Source: Aphelenchoides besseyi
Taxonomy: Eukaryota > Nematoda > Chromadorea > Rhabditida > Aphelenchoididae
DNA length: 64,000 nucleotides
Direction: 5' to 3'
Assembly (NCBI GenBank): GCA_024699855.1
Contig: JAMPIQ010000001.1
Span: 9,734,001 to 9,798,000, forward strand
In this document: piece after piece, positions 1-13,000 of the stretch
How positions within the stretch are numbered: position 1 is the first letter of the stretch
Layout of the letters: each line of letters starts with the position of its first letter
Translations under genes and position numbers: made by a program
The notes under the pieces: generated by a model
What the model was told of the DNA's origin: nothing
Databases searched by the model: none
What the model saw: only the letters and a program-made list of their open reading frames with translations

Positions 1-2127
1 TCTTCTTTCTATTCTCTTTGTAACAAATAGAATCAACAAATTTAATCAAAACTACTGTTGCAGTAGAGTCGAATACTTAAAGCCAGGAAGACGATTAGTG
101 GGATAACAAAGCAACGAAGGTAATTCGTTTGTACGCGGGATTTAATGTTCCGGTTTGAATAAAAATTTGATTGGCAAATTGAGTCAAACGACGACAAGAA
201 GTTTGCTATGATTGTGACAAGTGTGGTAAAGGATTGCGTAGAATTTAAAGTCTCTGTGAGTATTTAAAACTTTTTGAGGGGATTCGAATGACGGACAAAC
301 TTGGAGTCCTCTGGTAGAAGAGGCCACTTAGTGGACAGATTGTACGTTGGTTTAAAGCAACTAATTTCAAATGATTGTCGAGATTGAGTACTTAGGTGGT
401 TGGGAGTTAGACCGTAGTTTAAAGCTTATGATAATTGGGACAAAGAAGATGACGCTCGATTATTAGGGGTCGGATGAGTAGTTTAAACACGCCGATTGCT
501 GTTGAGGCTGAAGACACGATCACTCATTGAATGCGAACAGTTAGATTGAAAGGACGGGACTAAAGTGGATTATGCAGAAATATAACTGGAAAAAACACGC
601 AACTGAAAACAAATATCTTGATCGGTGGTTATATGGTGCAAAGACTATTGTAAGAAAACTAGATGGTAGGAAAGCACAGAATAAACATATGAGATAAACC
701 TGCAAAAGTTTGAGAAAAAATTGGAAGATAGTCGAGGGTATATTCCTATTTCGTTCGCGTACTACGATTCGTCCATTTCGAAATCGTTCAGTTGGCCGAA
801 CGGCCGACATTGTTCCATCGACTCAATGATCTCATCGTAAAAGTCTGAAATTCGGACGATTAATTGAATGGAAAACAGAAGTTTGCTTTCTGGTTCACTG
901 TTTAAAATTTAATGCGTTTACTTGTAATCCAATACCTTCGCATAAGCGAGCGAATAAACAAAACGGTCAGAAGATCGTATGTTTGAATAAGTTTGGTTTA
1001 TTGAAACCGAAAGAAAGCCCGTTTGATATCAAATGCAAAGACAAACCCATTGGTATCTTGTGCGTATAGAACTTACTGTTATTGCAGTTGGGTGTTTGTT
1101 GTTCTTGATAGATGATTTTGTCGACGTGTTTGTCGATTGTATCATCCGAACTGCTAAACGATCCGGTAGTTGTAACTGTGGCGGTAGTAGTCGAGTTGAC
1201 ACTTCCATTACCCTACAAACTTAAAGTTTAAACTATCGAATTGCTATTTTGCTTTGACGTGCTACAGTATATAGAAGGTTTGTCTGATGCTCATCGATTT
1301 TATGGTATTTTCGTCGAATGTCGCACTCTTCTGGAGGACCTTACAAGTGTTCGATGTTCAGAATTTTGGATGAAAATTAGCGTGTGAAATTGCCTTTAAG
1401 CAACTGTGCCATTTGCGTGTTTTTTGGCCTTAAAGCCAACGGTGCGAAGTTCAATTCCGTTGAAATCCCGTCGCTTTTACTCAACGGGATTCTTTTCGAT
1501 TTCGTGACTAACGGTCGCAAAAACCACTCAGTCGAGCAGAAGGCCGTTCATTTCCGGCCTCCGAGTTTTTTGCCATCGAAAATGTGGGGCGCATTCTCCG
1601 GTCTTCTTCTCTTCACAACCCCGTTCTACGGCCAATTGCCGTTTTTGGCAATTTCCGATTGTTCGACTGTGAAGACTTTGACGGAGGTGTCGGCAAATAG
1701 AAGCCGTCGGTTTGCATCAAATTACAAACCGAATTGCCAGATGATTGATTTTTTTGGTATGCAGAAGCAATCAGTTTGCAATGCTTAGCCTCACGTAGTG
1801 TACAAGAAGATGGTCTTAGAAAATTGTTTCCAATTGGCCACTAATGAGCCGAATGGCACTGAAGCGCAAAAAAGTTCATTGGCTAAAGCACGCAACTTTC
1901 GGGTCAACGTGAAACTTCTTCAACTGTCCGGACTCATCAACGTCTTTTCACCATTAACTTATCCTATTTTCGTATGATAAAAGGTCATTTACCATTGAAG
2001 ATCTTGCGTATAGACTGTTTTCTCGAGCTGCCAAAATCTGTCAATCGCACCGCTTCTCATCTCATTGCCGTGTTAATTGTTTTTATAGAAAAGACCTCAA
2101 ATGCACGTGCAATCTCTCAAATTTTCA
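1..2127. other. Gene-free left end of window
   Basis: I see no convincing gene. The open frames here are short, mostly lack an ATG, show no recognisable domain and have no consistent chain of donors and acceptors. An open stretch at about 1384-1788 on the plus strand starts at GTG and resembles no family I know. The right end leads into the trans-splice acceptor of the acetyltransferase gene. Confidence 0.5.
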
Positions 2128-2139
2128 GTGAGTTTCGTA

Positions 2140-2956
2140 ATGACTCATCAGGACTATGTGATCGAAAAAGCAACTCGAGAGGACATTGCAAATATAATCG
2201 AATTCCTCAAAAAAGATTTTCTCGTCAATGAACCTCTTAATGCGGCCATGAGAATCGACATCAACGATGCAACGGATTTCTTCAATGGTAATCTAAGCAA
2301 AGAGATCAATCAAAACGAAAATTGTTTTAGAAATCGTAAACGCAAGTTTAGCCGATCCGGTCAGCTACGTGGTTCGAAACACAAAATCGCAAATCATTGG
2401 AGTGCGTTTGGCGTGCATCATTCGTCGTCCGACAACTCCTGAAGAGCAACGTTCAGTTGACGAGAATTACACGTTCTTTTCAACCAACGAGAAAACTTGG
2501 AGAATGCGTCCGGTGCAAAAGCTGCTAAACCATTTGGAAAACAAGGTTCAATAGATGAATGGTTGATAGAACTGAATAAATTTGGTTTTCAGATTTGGGA
2601 CTTAGTGCCCCAAGACATTTACACGCTCCTCAATTGGCTTGTTCTTTCGGTTGATCGCAATTACACACGTCGCGGAATCGCCACCCAGCTCATCGAATAC
2701 AATTGGGATGAAGTTCGAACTTTGGGTTGTCAAGGTTTTGTTGCCGAAGCAACGGCTTTTAAATCGCAAAAAGTAAGTGTATCATGAAGCAAAGTTTGTA
2801 ATTTGTCGATTTCAGCTTTTTGAACGACATGGTTACTATCGTCTTTACACGATTGAATTGGAACAATGGAAAGATGAAAACGGTGAAATAATCTTCAAAT
2901 GCAACGATAACACGACTCTAGCAACGCTCGAATATTTGCCACTGCCCAAACCATAG
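2140..2956 (+). CDS. GNAT-family N-acetyltransferase (first copy)
   Basis: Likely transfers an acetyl group from acetyl-CoA to a small amine; the layout recalls arylalkylamine N-acetyltransferase-like GNATs of invertebrates. Inferred exons 2140-2287, 2331-2545, 2593-2772 and 2816-2956 give 227 aa in frame. The acetyl-CoA binding motif A is visible as LVLSVDRNYTRRGIATQLIEY (about residues 135-155), followed by GFVAEATAF and the terminal LFERHGYYR. The ATG at 2140 was chosen because an ATTTTCAG acceptor ends at 2128, typical of trans-splicing. The stop is followed directly by AATAAA, so the 3' UTR is tiny and abuts a convergent gene. A homologue with the same motif order lies at 18883-19865. 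The substrate cannot be read from sequence. Confidence 0.82.
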
Positions 2957-3509
2957 AAATAAACCTTTCGAACTTACAATTCCCGAGTCATAGTCGAAGC
3001 TGTAATTAATACGCGAGTCGTCGTAATGAAGTGGTTGTGAGAGTTGCGGTATGTCGTTGAAGAACGCGGTCGAATAATCGCACATCAATGGATCTAACGA
3101 TGGCCCCGCGCAAACTGCTAATGACTCCAATGAGCGACTTAACGGTTTCTGTTGCTGATATTCAATCAAAGCATTGATGGACGCAAACGAATTAGTCAGT
3201 TCGCCGACCGTATTCGAACCGCCGAAACCGGAAGAACTCGTGATGTTGGTCGATGCGGTGGGTGTCCAACCGCAAGTGGTTAGAAGTTGAGTTGGAAAAC
3301 CGTTGGAACACGCACGACGTTTGTTGAATGTTGACGACAACTCGACGAATCCAGTTTCCGAATTGATCTCCGAATTTGAACTGAAACGCATTTGTTGAGC
3401 AGCTTGTTGTGTTTGGTCCATTCCTAAAATGCAAACGACGAGATTCACCTTACAAGGAAATGAACTCACCACTTGGGCAATACATCGACGTCGAGAGCTC
3501 AGTATCCAT
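2918..3509 (-). CDS. Unknown Ser/Asn/Gln-rich protein
   Basis: I do not recognise this gene. Two exons, 3509-3470 and 3423-2918, join in frame (181 aa) through a good GTGAGT donor and ATTTTAG acceptor. The product is rich in S, N, T and Q, starts MDTELSTSMYCPSG, and has no signal peptide, membrane segment or known domain. The composition would suit a disordered nuclear or regulatory protein; that is inference only. The last 39 nt of coding overlap the coding end of the convergent acetyltransferase. A GTAAG...GGGCAG stretch of 36 nt near the 3' end could be a last tiny intron. An alternative start inside exon 2 (MDQTQQAAQQM) is possible. Confidence 0.5.
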
Positions 3510-4194
3510 ACAAAAACCTGTGGCCGTTAAGGCCCGAAGCAGTTGTTTTTGCGATCTTCAACGTCGCCAACACTTCGTAGAAGCTCGGTGATTAGAACTG
3601 GAATTGAAAAGTTATGAGCCTCTTAATAGTCATCAAAATATTCGATTCGGTTAATCAACCGTTTGAAATCAACACACTTGTACGTAAGTTTCTGTTCTGA
3701 TTTCGCGTACGACTTAAAGTTCAACAGTAAAATTGAATGAGCAACAATGAAATCGAACTGTCGAAGAAACGGGCCAATGAATAGGAACAATAAATTATGA
3801 GCAGTTTGAGTCATTACATACAACGGATCGGTAGTTTAGCATTAGTTGTTAGCTCTCAAACGGCTTAGTTAATGGAAAGCACCAAATCAATAGGGAACTT
3901 CTGTTCGTGTTTGTCAGAATTGATTTTGATCGAGTAAACGGCTCTTAATCTAACAATCGAAATACACGTTGAGATGAGTAAGGCAAAGAAAGTGATTAGA
4001 TCCAGATATGTGAAGAAAGAAAGTGGCACTGGAATTGGAAATGTCAACGAAACTTATGCTTTTGATCACTTACAAAAAAAGCAGACAACTTTTACCGTGA
4101 AATGTTTTTATAACCGAAACGCGAACGTACGTTGTCAGTTGACAAAAGAAAACAAAAAGTGAACAATTACACGAACACATCAAATTCATTTAAA
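3510..4194. other. Intergenic, nothing recognised
   Basis: About 690 nt between the unknown S/N/Q-rich gene and the 3' end of the PREB gene. Only short open frames without domain or splice support. It presumably holds the promoter of the minus-strand gene ending at 2918. Confidence 0.45.
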
Positions 4195-7067
4195 CTAATA
4201 AAGAAAAAGCAAATACGCCACAGTGTAAACAGCTAGAAGTTGTAGTCCCAATTTGAGGAGCGTACGAGAAAAGGAAGTGGATTGTGGGAACGGAACAGAA
4301 TGGAGTTGAATGTGTTGGTCCACGGATAACGCAACAATCGAAGCCATCGCATCCGCACCGGGTCCGGGTAGGAACTTTGAAGGTTGACGGGGATGTTTAA
4401 TTTCTTGTCCAAGCGGCAGAAAATCAATTGATGTAATGAAAACTCTGAAACAGGTGATACTTGGAAATTCATGTAAACATGTCAACTTACCCATTGCTTG
4501 CTACCGACTGATACACGATGTCCAAGTTACCCGTCTCAAGGCAATAAACATTGCCCTCCAGTGTGCCACAGGCCAAAAACTCACTTCTCTTGGGGCTAAC
4601 GGCAATACACGAGATGCTCTGAAACAAAACAAATTGATAAGGAAAACACAACATCGCAAATGTAGAAACAGCTGAGAAAACTAATTAAAAGTCACAAGAT
4701 CCCTTTTCTGTGAGTAGTTAATCCCGACGTTTTTTGTCGACTTTCAACTGCCAATCCACGGAGCTAACTGGAAAAAATAACTCAAAGGAACCCATAAGAG
4801 CAAAGTAAATTTCATTAGCGACAGTTCGAAGGTTAAATTAAGAAAACAGTTGGAATCGTATGCCCAAGTGCAAAAACATGTGAGCGGCAAAAATTGAATA
4901 AGAAGTCAACGAACACACGAGTAAACGATAGTGTCCAAAGACAAAAAGACCGAAATTTGGCCTCGACTCTTCCTTCCATTGGCTTCGCGTACTCAAATTA
5001 ACATCAACGCGGATTAGTGCAAAGATGAGCCCAAAAGTCATGGAGTTTTTGGGCTGAGTAGCAAGCAAACTGAAACGCGTGAAATGTTTTGTATCCAAAA
5101 AGAACATCCATTTTCTTTGTGTTCGGAGTTCACTCTCCGATTGAAAGAAAAAGAACCCGAAAAAACTAAAACGTTGCCCTTCAAATTGAATTTACTCCCT
5201 CGCTTCGTTGAATTGACTACCGACTGAATTTCGCAATTCACGAAGTTCACAAGAAAAGGGACGTCGATGGCTAATTAATCAAATATAAACTATTGACATA
5301 GTCACACATGATATCATCACCCGTTGAATTTTAGAGTAAGTTCGGGCCCAAAAGTTTGAGGAGAAGCTTGCGAACAACTTCCACTCAACAGCTGATTTGT
5401 AACAGGAAGCATGACAGACACATGTTAATATTTGCAAGAATCTCATCATAAGTAAAAATGAATTCAAAATTTGTCCGAGAAATTCGAGAGATTTCCTCTC
5501 AGTTCCTGCTGTTGCCAAGAACTCAAACAAAGAGATTAAGAAATGAGTGAGATTACCAGAACGAAAAAAATAAATCTGACAACGTCGATTGCTAACATAC
5601 CACGTCTTTGATGGCACGTGCATTTGCCAAACTGAAACGTTCGCCGTTGAATCTCCAAAGCGCAACAAAAGACGTTTGTTTGCCTCTTTTATTTCGTTGT
5701 TGATAGGCGACAGCAAAATACGTTTGATTGCCAAGATTGGTAAAACGAATGGAACGAACCTAAATCATCGAGTTGATAAAAGAAAGTTTTCGCAAAAAAG
5801 TTACTTTGAATTTCTCTGATGGAATTTGACCGGGAGATGGTAATGGGAACATTGATCGAGAATTCTTCAACGACAACAAACCAACCCACTTATCGGTAAC
5901 TGCCGCCAAAACCGTTCCGTCAACAGAGAAATCAGCGTCGTCAACACAACCGCCATCCAAATTAAATTCTTGAATCAGAGTCGGTTTACGATCTCCATTA
6001 CTTCGAATCTGAAATGTTCGTTGATTGCTTAGATTGTTAGCGTACTCCATTTACCCGTCCTTCAGCAACGTCTGAAACATCCCAAACTCGCAAATGGCCG
6101 TCCTGACCGCCGGTTCCCAACAGTATCTTGTGGGTTTCGGTACGATGAAAACGAACACATTTCTGCAATAGCCATATAGCGTGTCAAAAGCTATCAATTA
6201 ACCTGATATGGATCCACATTCGACTCATCGGTAGGGAATCTGAGGACTTCTTTTAAGTTCAAAGCCAACCGCGGAGTCGGAGCTGTTTTTCCGTCCTGAT
6301 CGTCTTTGTCATGAATTGGTGGTTGCAACGAATAGTTGGTAGTAACATACAATGCACAATCCTAAAAGATAACAGATGGATGTATAGGTAGAAATTAGTG
6401 TACCGCATCTTCTCCTGTGGCAACCAGAAATCGTTCATCGCCTTCAAGACATATAACATCGGCATTCATTACCGCCGCAGTCGATGTGTCGGTTTTGGAA
6501 ACGGGAATTCCGAGTAAAGGCGGTAACTTGTCCGTTGTTTGAGGTCCGGATTCATGATGTGGATTGTAAGTGAGCAAATAGATCTAAACAATTGAGGTGA
6601 ATAGAAGGAGAAAAAGTTTGCAAATCAAGTGGCTTTTGGTCAACCGGAGCGAAATTGGCCGTCACAAACATAGGATGTCAAAAAAACATCTTCGCAATCG
6701 ACCGTCAAAAACAGTCAAATGGAACGTCAGCAGCGAAAAGAAAACAGAAACTCTTCTTCGTTTCGGTACATTTGGCCGCTCGTTTTTGTTCAATTTTAGC
6801 GGCCACTGGGGAGTCAAAACGGCCAACGAACCCGCAAAAGACATCAATCCATTTGGGCGGTTGGGGGTCGATGAAAACACGACAAACAAAAGGAACGAAA
6901 TTCTTTTTTTTCAATTTACATACCCGAATTTGATTCGAAACTCCCGTCTTCGCCGCTCCACCGCCTCCAGCAACCAGAACGTGTCGTGGACCCAAGTTTT
7001 TTACCGTAAACACCGGCATCGGACATGTCGCCAATTTGGTTGGATTCTTCGACGTTGAAACGCCCAT
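4195..7067 (-). CDS. PREB: PREB/Sec12-like guanine nucleotide exchange factor for Sar1
   Basis: Sec12/PREB is an ER membrane WD40 protein that loads GTP on Sar1 to start COPII vesicle budding. Eight inferred exons (7067-6924, 6583-6404, 6361-6203, 6162-6055, 6008-5805, 5759-5601, 4618-4491, 4444-4195) sum to 443 aa in frame. The N-terminus carries the family-typical strand with VLVAGGGGAAKTGV; WD-type blades follow (ILLGTGGQDGHLRVWDV; FLACGTLEGNVYCLE). A single C-terminal membrane anchor (LLKLGLQLLAVYTVAYLLFLY) ends the protein, giving the expected topology of a cytosolic propeller with an ER tail anchor. The start follows a CTTTCAG acceptor. Introns 1 (about 340 nt) and 6 (982 nt) are much larger than usual here. 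The gene begins 152 nt downstream of cyclin C on the same strand. Confidence 0.88.
4619..5600 (-). other. Unusually long intron 6 of the PREB gene
   Basis: A 982-nt intron in a gene whose other introns, apart from the first, are about 40-60 nt. Both edges have good signals (donor GTATGT, acceptor TTTGTTTCAG). I see no nested gene or transposon termini inside it; the open frames are short and featureless. Confidence 0.6.
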
Positions 7068-7218
7068 TGTGCTGAAAGAGTTCAGAATGCGAATTGATCA
7101 TCCAGAACGGCAAATAGATAGCGGACTACTCGAACCGCCTTTCACTTCTTCAGACCCGCCCACTATACATCATTTTATTCAATAAAACAAAATAAATTAT
7201 TTAACAAATAATCCTGTG

Positions 7219-8373
7219 TTATTGCATCTGATATTTGGGCTCCATTTTCATTTGCGGGGTTCCAACGGACATCTGTGGTGTGTTGGAGTGGGGTGATGGA
7301 CGAGGCAATCGTTTCAGTAGGGCTTCGATTTGCTCTTTTTCATCATAGGTTTTAACCAATTTATACATGTTGAGTATCAATTCCATGACTTCGAAGACCT
7401 TTTCCAAGTCGACGGAGAATTCGGACAACCACGTGCGAATCTCTTTTTCTTTGTACTTCTCGCTATTCGAAAACATACAAGCAATCATAACCGAGGCTAA
7501 AAACACAGTAAATGAACGTGAATGCAAAACTCCACTTACCGATTGCAATGATATGAGGAGCGTAAAGAAGAGCTGCATCAGTTCGAAGTGAGTCGTTGAC
7601 AACCCGCCAAGCGTCGTGATAGAGCAAATCCACGTCCCGTAGGTTCAAAGCTCGCATATCCTGAAAACACGATAAGAAATAGAAACGAGAGGTCGATTAC
7701 CTGAACAAGTTGCAGCAACGGACGATACGGCAAATAGACGATCAAACAACAATCCAAGATTTCGAGCAGAAAGAATTCGGCCTCTTGCATGTTAGCAGAT
7801 TTGATGTTTACATCCATGAACGAGTACTTTTTGTCTGGAAATAATCAATTACAAAAACCAAATTTCTTACTCACGAATCGTTTGTTGTACGTATTGAAGG
7901 AATTTGGTTCCTGAAGTGTGCATCCCCTGCTCCTCGACTTTCGCTGCCAAAACCAAACATGTCGGAGCCAAAAGAAAGGGATCGATATCCTTGAAAGATC
8001 GTCTAAATGTCATTAAATATTCACAATAAACTGAAGACCACAAACCGGGCATAAAATCGTCGAAAATAAACACATGCAGTGGCAATAACCTGCTGATGGA
8101 ATTTTCCTTGTTGATGATAATCGGTTCCCAATGTGTGCATAACTGCAAAGTAGACGCTTAGCAGCTAACTAGAATGTGGACTTACAGTTACAAAAAAAGA
8201 TCAAAATCTTTTGATATTCATCCTCGCTGTAGATTTTCAAGTCGTCGCCTCGCTCACGTAGCAAATCGTATTTCTCCAAGATCCACTGATCACTGAAACG
8301 AAATTTCATTAGCAACGTATCTGATACCAAAAAGAGTTTACTAGTGAGATGACTTCCAAAAATTTCCGGCCAT
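7219..8373 (-). CDS. cic-1: Cyclin C (Mediator CDK8 module)
   Basis: Cyclin C pairs with CDK8 in the kinase module of Mediator and regulates RNA polymerase II transcription. Seven exons (8373-8342, 8292-8186, 8142-8046, 8002-7875, 7834-7701, 7660-7540, 7496-7219) give 298 aa in frame. The diagnostic start MAGNFWKSSHYDQWIL is present, followed by the first cyclin box (HQQVIATACVYFRRFYAR, SFKDIDPFLLAPTCLVLAAKVEE) and the second box (FFLLEILDCCLIVYLPYRPLL, WRVVNDSLRTDAALLY). The tail is short and P/Q/M-rich. The only mildly odd exon is the first, of 32 nt. The gene lies 152 nt upstream of PREB on the same strand, a spacing that fits a nematode operon. Identification is firm from many family-specific blocks. 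Confidence 0.93.
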
Positions 8374-8737
8374 TTAACTTCCAAGAACTTTCGGAATTTC
8401 CGCGTTTGATTCACAACGACAAATCGACTGGTGGCTAATGACGGGAACTCAATTGTTGTCCACGGGATGAGCAGTGAGACGAACACAAACCCGAAAGGTC
8501 AGTCGGCCGAATTCTCCCTCGAAATTCTTTTCGGCCAAAAGAATCCAAAGTGGTTCGAAAGTCACAAGAAACAGCGGTCCAGTTGGCTCGTGAGCAAAAC
8601 GCCAACGAATGGGAATCGTGTTCGGAAGCAAATGACCAAGTTTTTTATTTGTCGATTTCATTGTGAGATAAACTTCCGAATCGCACACAAGAATTCAAGT
8701 TGACTGCTCTCAATTTTGAACTTTACAATCGCGATTT

Positions 8738-9544
8738 ATGCTCCGAGCAAAATCACGACTAAAACTCTCGACTTGTCCTCCGAAATTTTCCCTCTCTCGT
8801 TGTGCTTCCACGTCTCGGTCTCCCGTTGATTTCTACTCGCAATTGGGAATCTCACGGAATGCAACGGCCAAAGAAGTCAAAACGGCGTTTTACGAGCTTT
8901 CCAAAAAGTACCATCCGGACGTAAATCCCGAAGATCGTGAAGGAGCGGCAGTCAAATTTCAAGACGTGAGTTTCAATTCTTTCACTTTTGTTTATTTTTT
9001 GTTCAGATCGTTCAGGCCTACGAAGTGCTAAGTCACACGGAGAAGCGAAAGGCATACGATTTGGAAACTGCACCACGCAGACCAGGAGTTCATTCCGCGA
9101 CCTTACGAAGACAAACAGCAGAAATGGAGAGGAGAAGACAGAAACAATATACGGATCTCGACATCGACTACAAAGATTTGGAACACTTTCAACGCACCGC
9201 GAAGTCGGTATTCGTTTCTATCTACTTGATAGCAACATTTTGTTTTCAGTCGACGTCGAAATTTGTATCGTGAGCATCTTCATTACAACGAAGAACTGTT
9301 ACGTCAAAACGACAACTATCGCTCGAATTTGGCATCAGAACGTGAAAAAGAGGAACGACGACTTCGCGAAGAGTTGGAACGCGAAAGAGCTGAATCTCGA
9401 TACAAGACTCCAACATTCGAACAGTTACTTCAAGAGAAGTCGAAGCAAAGAAACAAACACCAGCGAAAAACGTTAATTCGAAGCTTTGGATTCATGATTA
9501 TGCTTGGAACTTTCTTGTTTTTGGCCACTTCAGCGAGAAGATAA
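8738..9544 (+). CDS. J-domain (DnaJ) protein with C-terminal membrane anchor
   Basis: J-domain proteins stimulate Hsp70 ATPase. Exons 8738-8965, 9007-9203 and 9250-9544 give 239 aa. An Arg/Ser-rich N-terminus without acidic residues (about 28 aa) looks like a mitochondrial targeting peptide. The J domain follows (DFYSQLGISRNATAKEVKTA; HPD motif in KKYHPDVNPEDREG; YEVLSHTEKRKAYD). A charged coiled stretch rich in E and R comes next, and a single hydrophobic helix (FGFMIMLGTFLFLATSA) ends the protein. The overall plan resembles DNAJC4/DNAJC30-type small mitochondrial or ER J proteins; I cannot choose between them. To keep frame, exon 2 must use a weak donor (GTCGGT at 9204) just before a better-looking but out-of-frame GTATTC. 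Confidence 0.82.
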
Positions 9545-10004
9545 AGAACCCGAGAAATTAGGTAGTTACAGTTGTTTCATTTCTTTGCTTGTTTTGTTTG
9601 TAATAATCAAAAGAACCGGTAAACAGAAGAACGTTATTATACGGTGAATGCTTTTGAGATTAAGAAAATATAGATAATTACAACTAATCGACCATTAATT
9701 ACCAGAACGAGTTGGCATTGAGATTGCAAAAGAAGCCCCACAAACGCGGATTCTTACTGTCGCGTATAACAAGACCGATTCTAACCTCAGAAATGATTAA
9801 TAGACCCGCCGACAATAAGAAGTGGATTAGTCGGTTTGTAGACTCACGTGTAGGAGGCTACATAAACGTGCGAATTTTGCGTTTGACGAGATCGTCGATT
9901 TCTTCGAATCTGTTTAGACAGACAGAAAGATTGAGCTAAAGGTCATTTCTTACTTGCTTATAAACATCCATAAATTTCGCATCACCTTCATATCTTTAAC
10001 TGAA
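9545..10004. other. Intergenic region upstream of the receptor guanylyl cyclase
   Basis: About 460 nt with no gene. A CTTATAAAC stretch at about 9957-9965, some 45 nt before the cyclase ATG, could be a TATA element; that is inference. Confidence 0.35.
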
Positions 10005-13000
10005 ATGCTTTTGGTACAAATATTTTTACTATTTCTTTTGGATTTTCGTTACGTTGCAACGCAAAGTTCGGTAAGTCAACGCATCAGATGGCTAACTCAA
10101 GTCAACATATAGACTATTGAGTTATCTCAAATTCGTATGGGTCTAATGTTTCCACGAAACATCAGTGAATCGTATACTTACGAACGATCAGCTGGAGCCG
10201 TTGGTTTGGCTTTAGATCGAGTTGTCAAGGACGAGCTTTTACCCGATATCAACATCACGTAAGTTCTTTGAATGCGGTAAAGTTTTTCATATATTCAGTT
10301 TTCAGAGTTGAATGGCGTTTTGAGGACTGTAATCCATCTGAAGCTGCCGGTCAAGCTTACGATATGCTAGGGCGTAAAAAAGATCCTATAAATGTCTTTT
10401 TTGCGTCACCATGTAATGATGGTGCATTGATCGAAGGCCATTTAGCTACGTTCTACAACACTCCAATGCTCGTCTGGGGAGGTGCATTTAGCGCCGAGTT
10501 GACGAGCACCACTCTTTACCCAACGGTTGTTACTGTGGTACCAAATTACAGAGATTATGCAACAGCATTGTGTGATGTTATGAGTTTCTACGAATGGACC
10601 GCTTTCTCTTTCATTTATCAGAAACAAGATAATGGCGGTTGTTTTGAACTGCAACGAGAAGTTGATGTAAGTGCCCGTTAAAAGGATCGTGTCGTGCTAA
10701 ACAGTCTTGTTTAGGCCATTTCGTTCAGTCGTTCGGATTGCACTGTATCCTATAAAGACTCTTACAGTCAAAATGTGACGGAACAAGAGTTTACAATCGA
10801 TCAAATAAAACAACAATCGAGAAGTGAGTTGAATTGGATTTTCAACCTATTTTTTTTGTTTCAGTTGTTGCTTTGTGCTTTGACAACACGACTGAACTTC
10901 GTAATTTTGCGTTGTCTTTGTACAATCAAGATGTTACAACAAACGACTACGCGTTTTTAATTTTTGATCCGGACATTTCGTTGGAAAGTAAGTAGACAAC
11001 AATTGTCTTGAATTTGTCACTATCTTTCAAACTTAGTAGGACGCGACGAGAAGCCTTTTTGGATTTCGAATAACCAAGATGGCCGTGATGCAGATGCTGA
11101 AGTAATTGGACGTTTGAGTTTTCTGTTAAGTTTTCAAGTAAGCAGTTGACTTTAAGTGAATGGAAAGAACAATCCTTATTTGTAAGTATAGAGCGTATTT
11201 CAGATGAACGAAAAACGTTCGGAAAGCAAACAATTTCAATTAGAACGCGAGAACTTTTTGATTAATTCGGTTGAACGTGCATCTGGATGGCCGTTCTTTT
11301 GTACTGAGTGCTCCAATATAGTGAATGTAATCGATTCTTGATTTCTTCTATAAACTCAAACTCTAGGCAACTGCTTACGCTCGTTTTCTCTACGATGCAA
11401 TCTATTTGTATTTTCTATCGATCTCGACTATACGCAAAACGACAAATCGAATGATCAGTTCATTCATCAAAGATGGACCATTCATATCCAATAACAGCAA
11501 CTTCGAGTTCGAAGGAATGACGGGAAAAGTGGTCATTAACGCCGATGGTGTTCGTGATTCCACTTACACGCTTTCGCGATACAACAAATCCAACGATCTT
11601 GTCATATACCTTCTTATTCCGATAACAGAAGCTGGCACAGTTAGTTCTAATCATTGAATGTGAAGTAGTTTTGTGTGTTTCTAGAACATTACTGCGCTCT
11701 ACAAAGACGCTGCAAAAAGCATCTGGTCGTCGAGAAGCGGAATTAAACCGCTGGCAATTCCACAATGCGGTTTTGATGGTTTGGGATGTCCAGAAGACTT
11801 CTTTAGTGCTAATCGTGGAGCTGTAATTGGCGTATCGATTGGAATCGTTCTGTTTATAGCCGCATTATTCAGCCTTCTTGGTTGGCTACTATGGTAAGCG
11901 TTTAATCTTAACTGAACTGAATGGGTTTGTGTAGGAAACGTCAAGTTGACGTCAAAGTGAGAAACAACGTTTGGCGTATTCCAATGTACGAATTGACGCG
12001 TCTACGACACAAAGTAACTTTTTGATAATTCTCGTTGAATCTGAATTATATTTTCAGCCAAAGAGAACAGAAAGCACTCCGTCGTTCTCATCGAAATCGT
12101 TTACAGGCACAATATCTACACGTTTAACTTTGGATACTGTCGAAACATCAAAGTCATTTCACATTTATCGCTATAATAACGATACGGTAATTGGTTGGAA
12201 TCACGGTCGCATACCTACGAATTTAACGATCACGACTACGGAGCAGTTAAGATGCGTAAGTGCGACTGGAAAATCTATCCTGTATTGCTGATGTTCAGAT
12301 GCAAGCGTTTAGTCATGACAACTTAAATCGTTTCTACGGCATTGCTTCTGAAGAAAACTTAGCGATTTCTGTTTGGAGATTCTGTGCACGCGGCAGTTTA
12401 GAGGACTTAGTCCAAAGGAATGCACTAAGCAAAGATGCCTTCCTGATCATTTCGATAATTCGAGATTTATCGGAGGTTCGAGGAAAAGATTAAGCATTTA
12501 AGAACGAATTTAGGGGCTTCATTATTTACATCAATCGGTGCTCGGGTTTCACGGAACACTTCGCTCCGGGGTCTGTTTAATTGACGATCGATGGAAAGCA
12601 AAGATTTCGTATTTCGGTGTGGATGAGTTTCTTCAATCGAGCGGACTAAAAAGTAAAACCCTCATTTACACAGCGCCAGAACTTTTACGTGAACTTCAAA
12701 CTACGTCGGTGCAGTCAAAACGCCAAGCCGATGTATACTCTTTGGCAATCATCTGTAGCGAGCTGATAAACATGCGACCGGCTTGGGAACCGTTGAGTGA
12801 AGAGCGTGGACTTACTGCTGATGAAATTGTTTATCAGGTTAAAAGCCGACAACACGCCGATGATCCTTTTCGTCCGTCTTTTGATCCAACAACAGACGAT
12901 CTGAATCCTGCATTAGTAAGATTATAATCAACCTACAGTAGCGAGCAAAAATCTGGACACTTTTTTTATGTTCAGTTAGAAGCGCATTTAGTTGCGCTGT

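Noticed and set aside
1384..1788. 134-codon open frame on the plus strand
   Set aside because: Begins at GTG rather than ATG, no family resemblance and no acceptor upstream.
6597..7058. Plus-strand frames overlapping the first intron and exon of PREB
   Set aside because: They are antisense shadows of the WD40 gene; the minus-strand exons carry conserved blocks and good splice sites.
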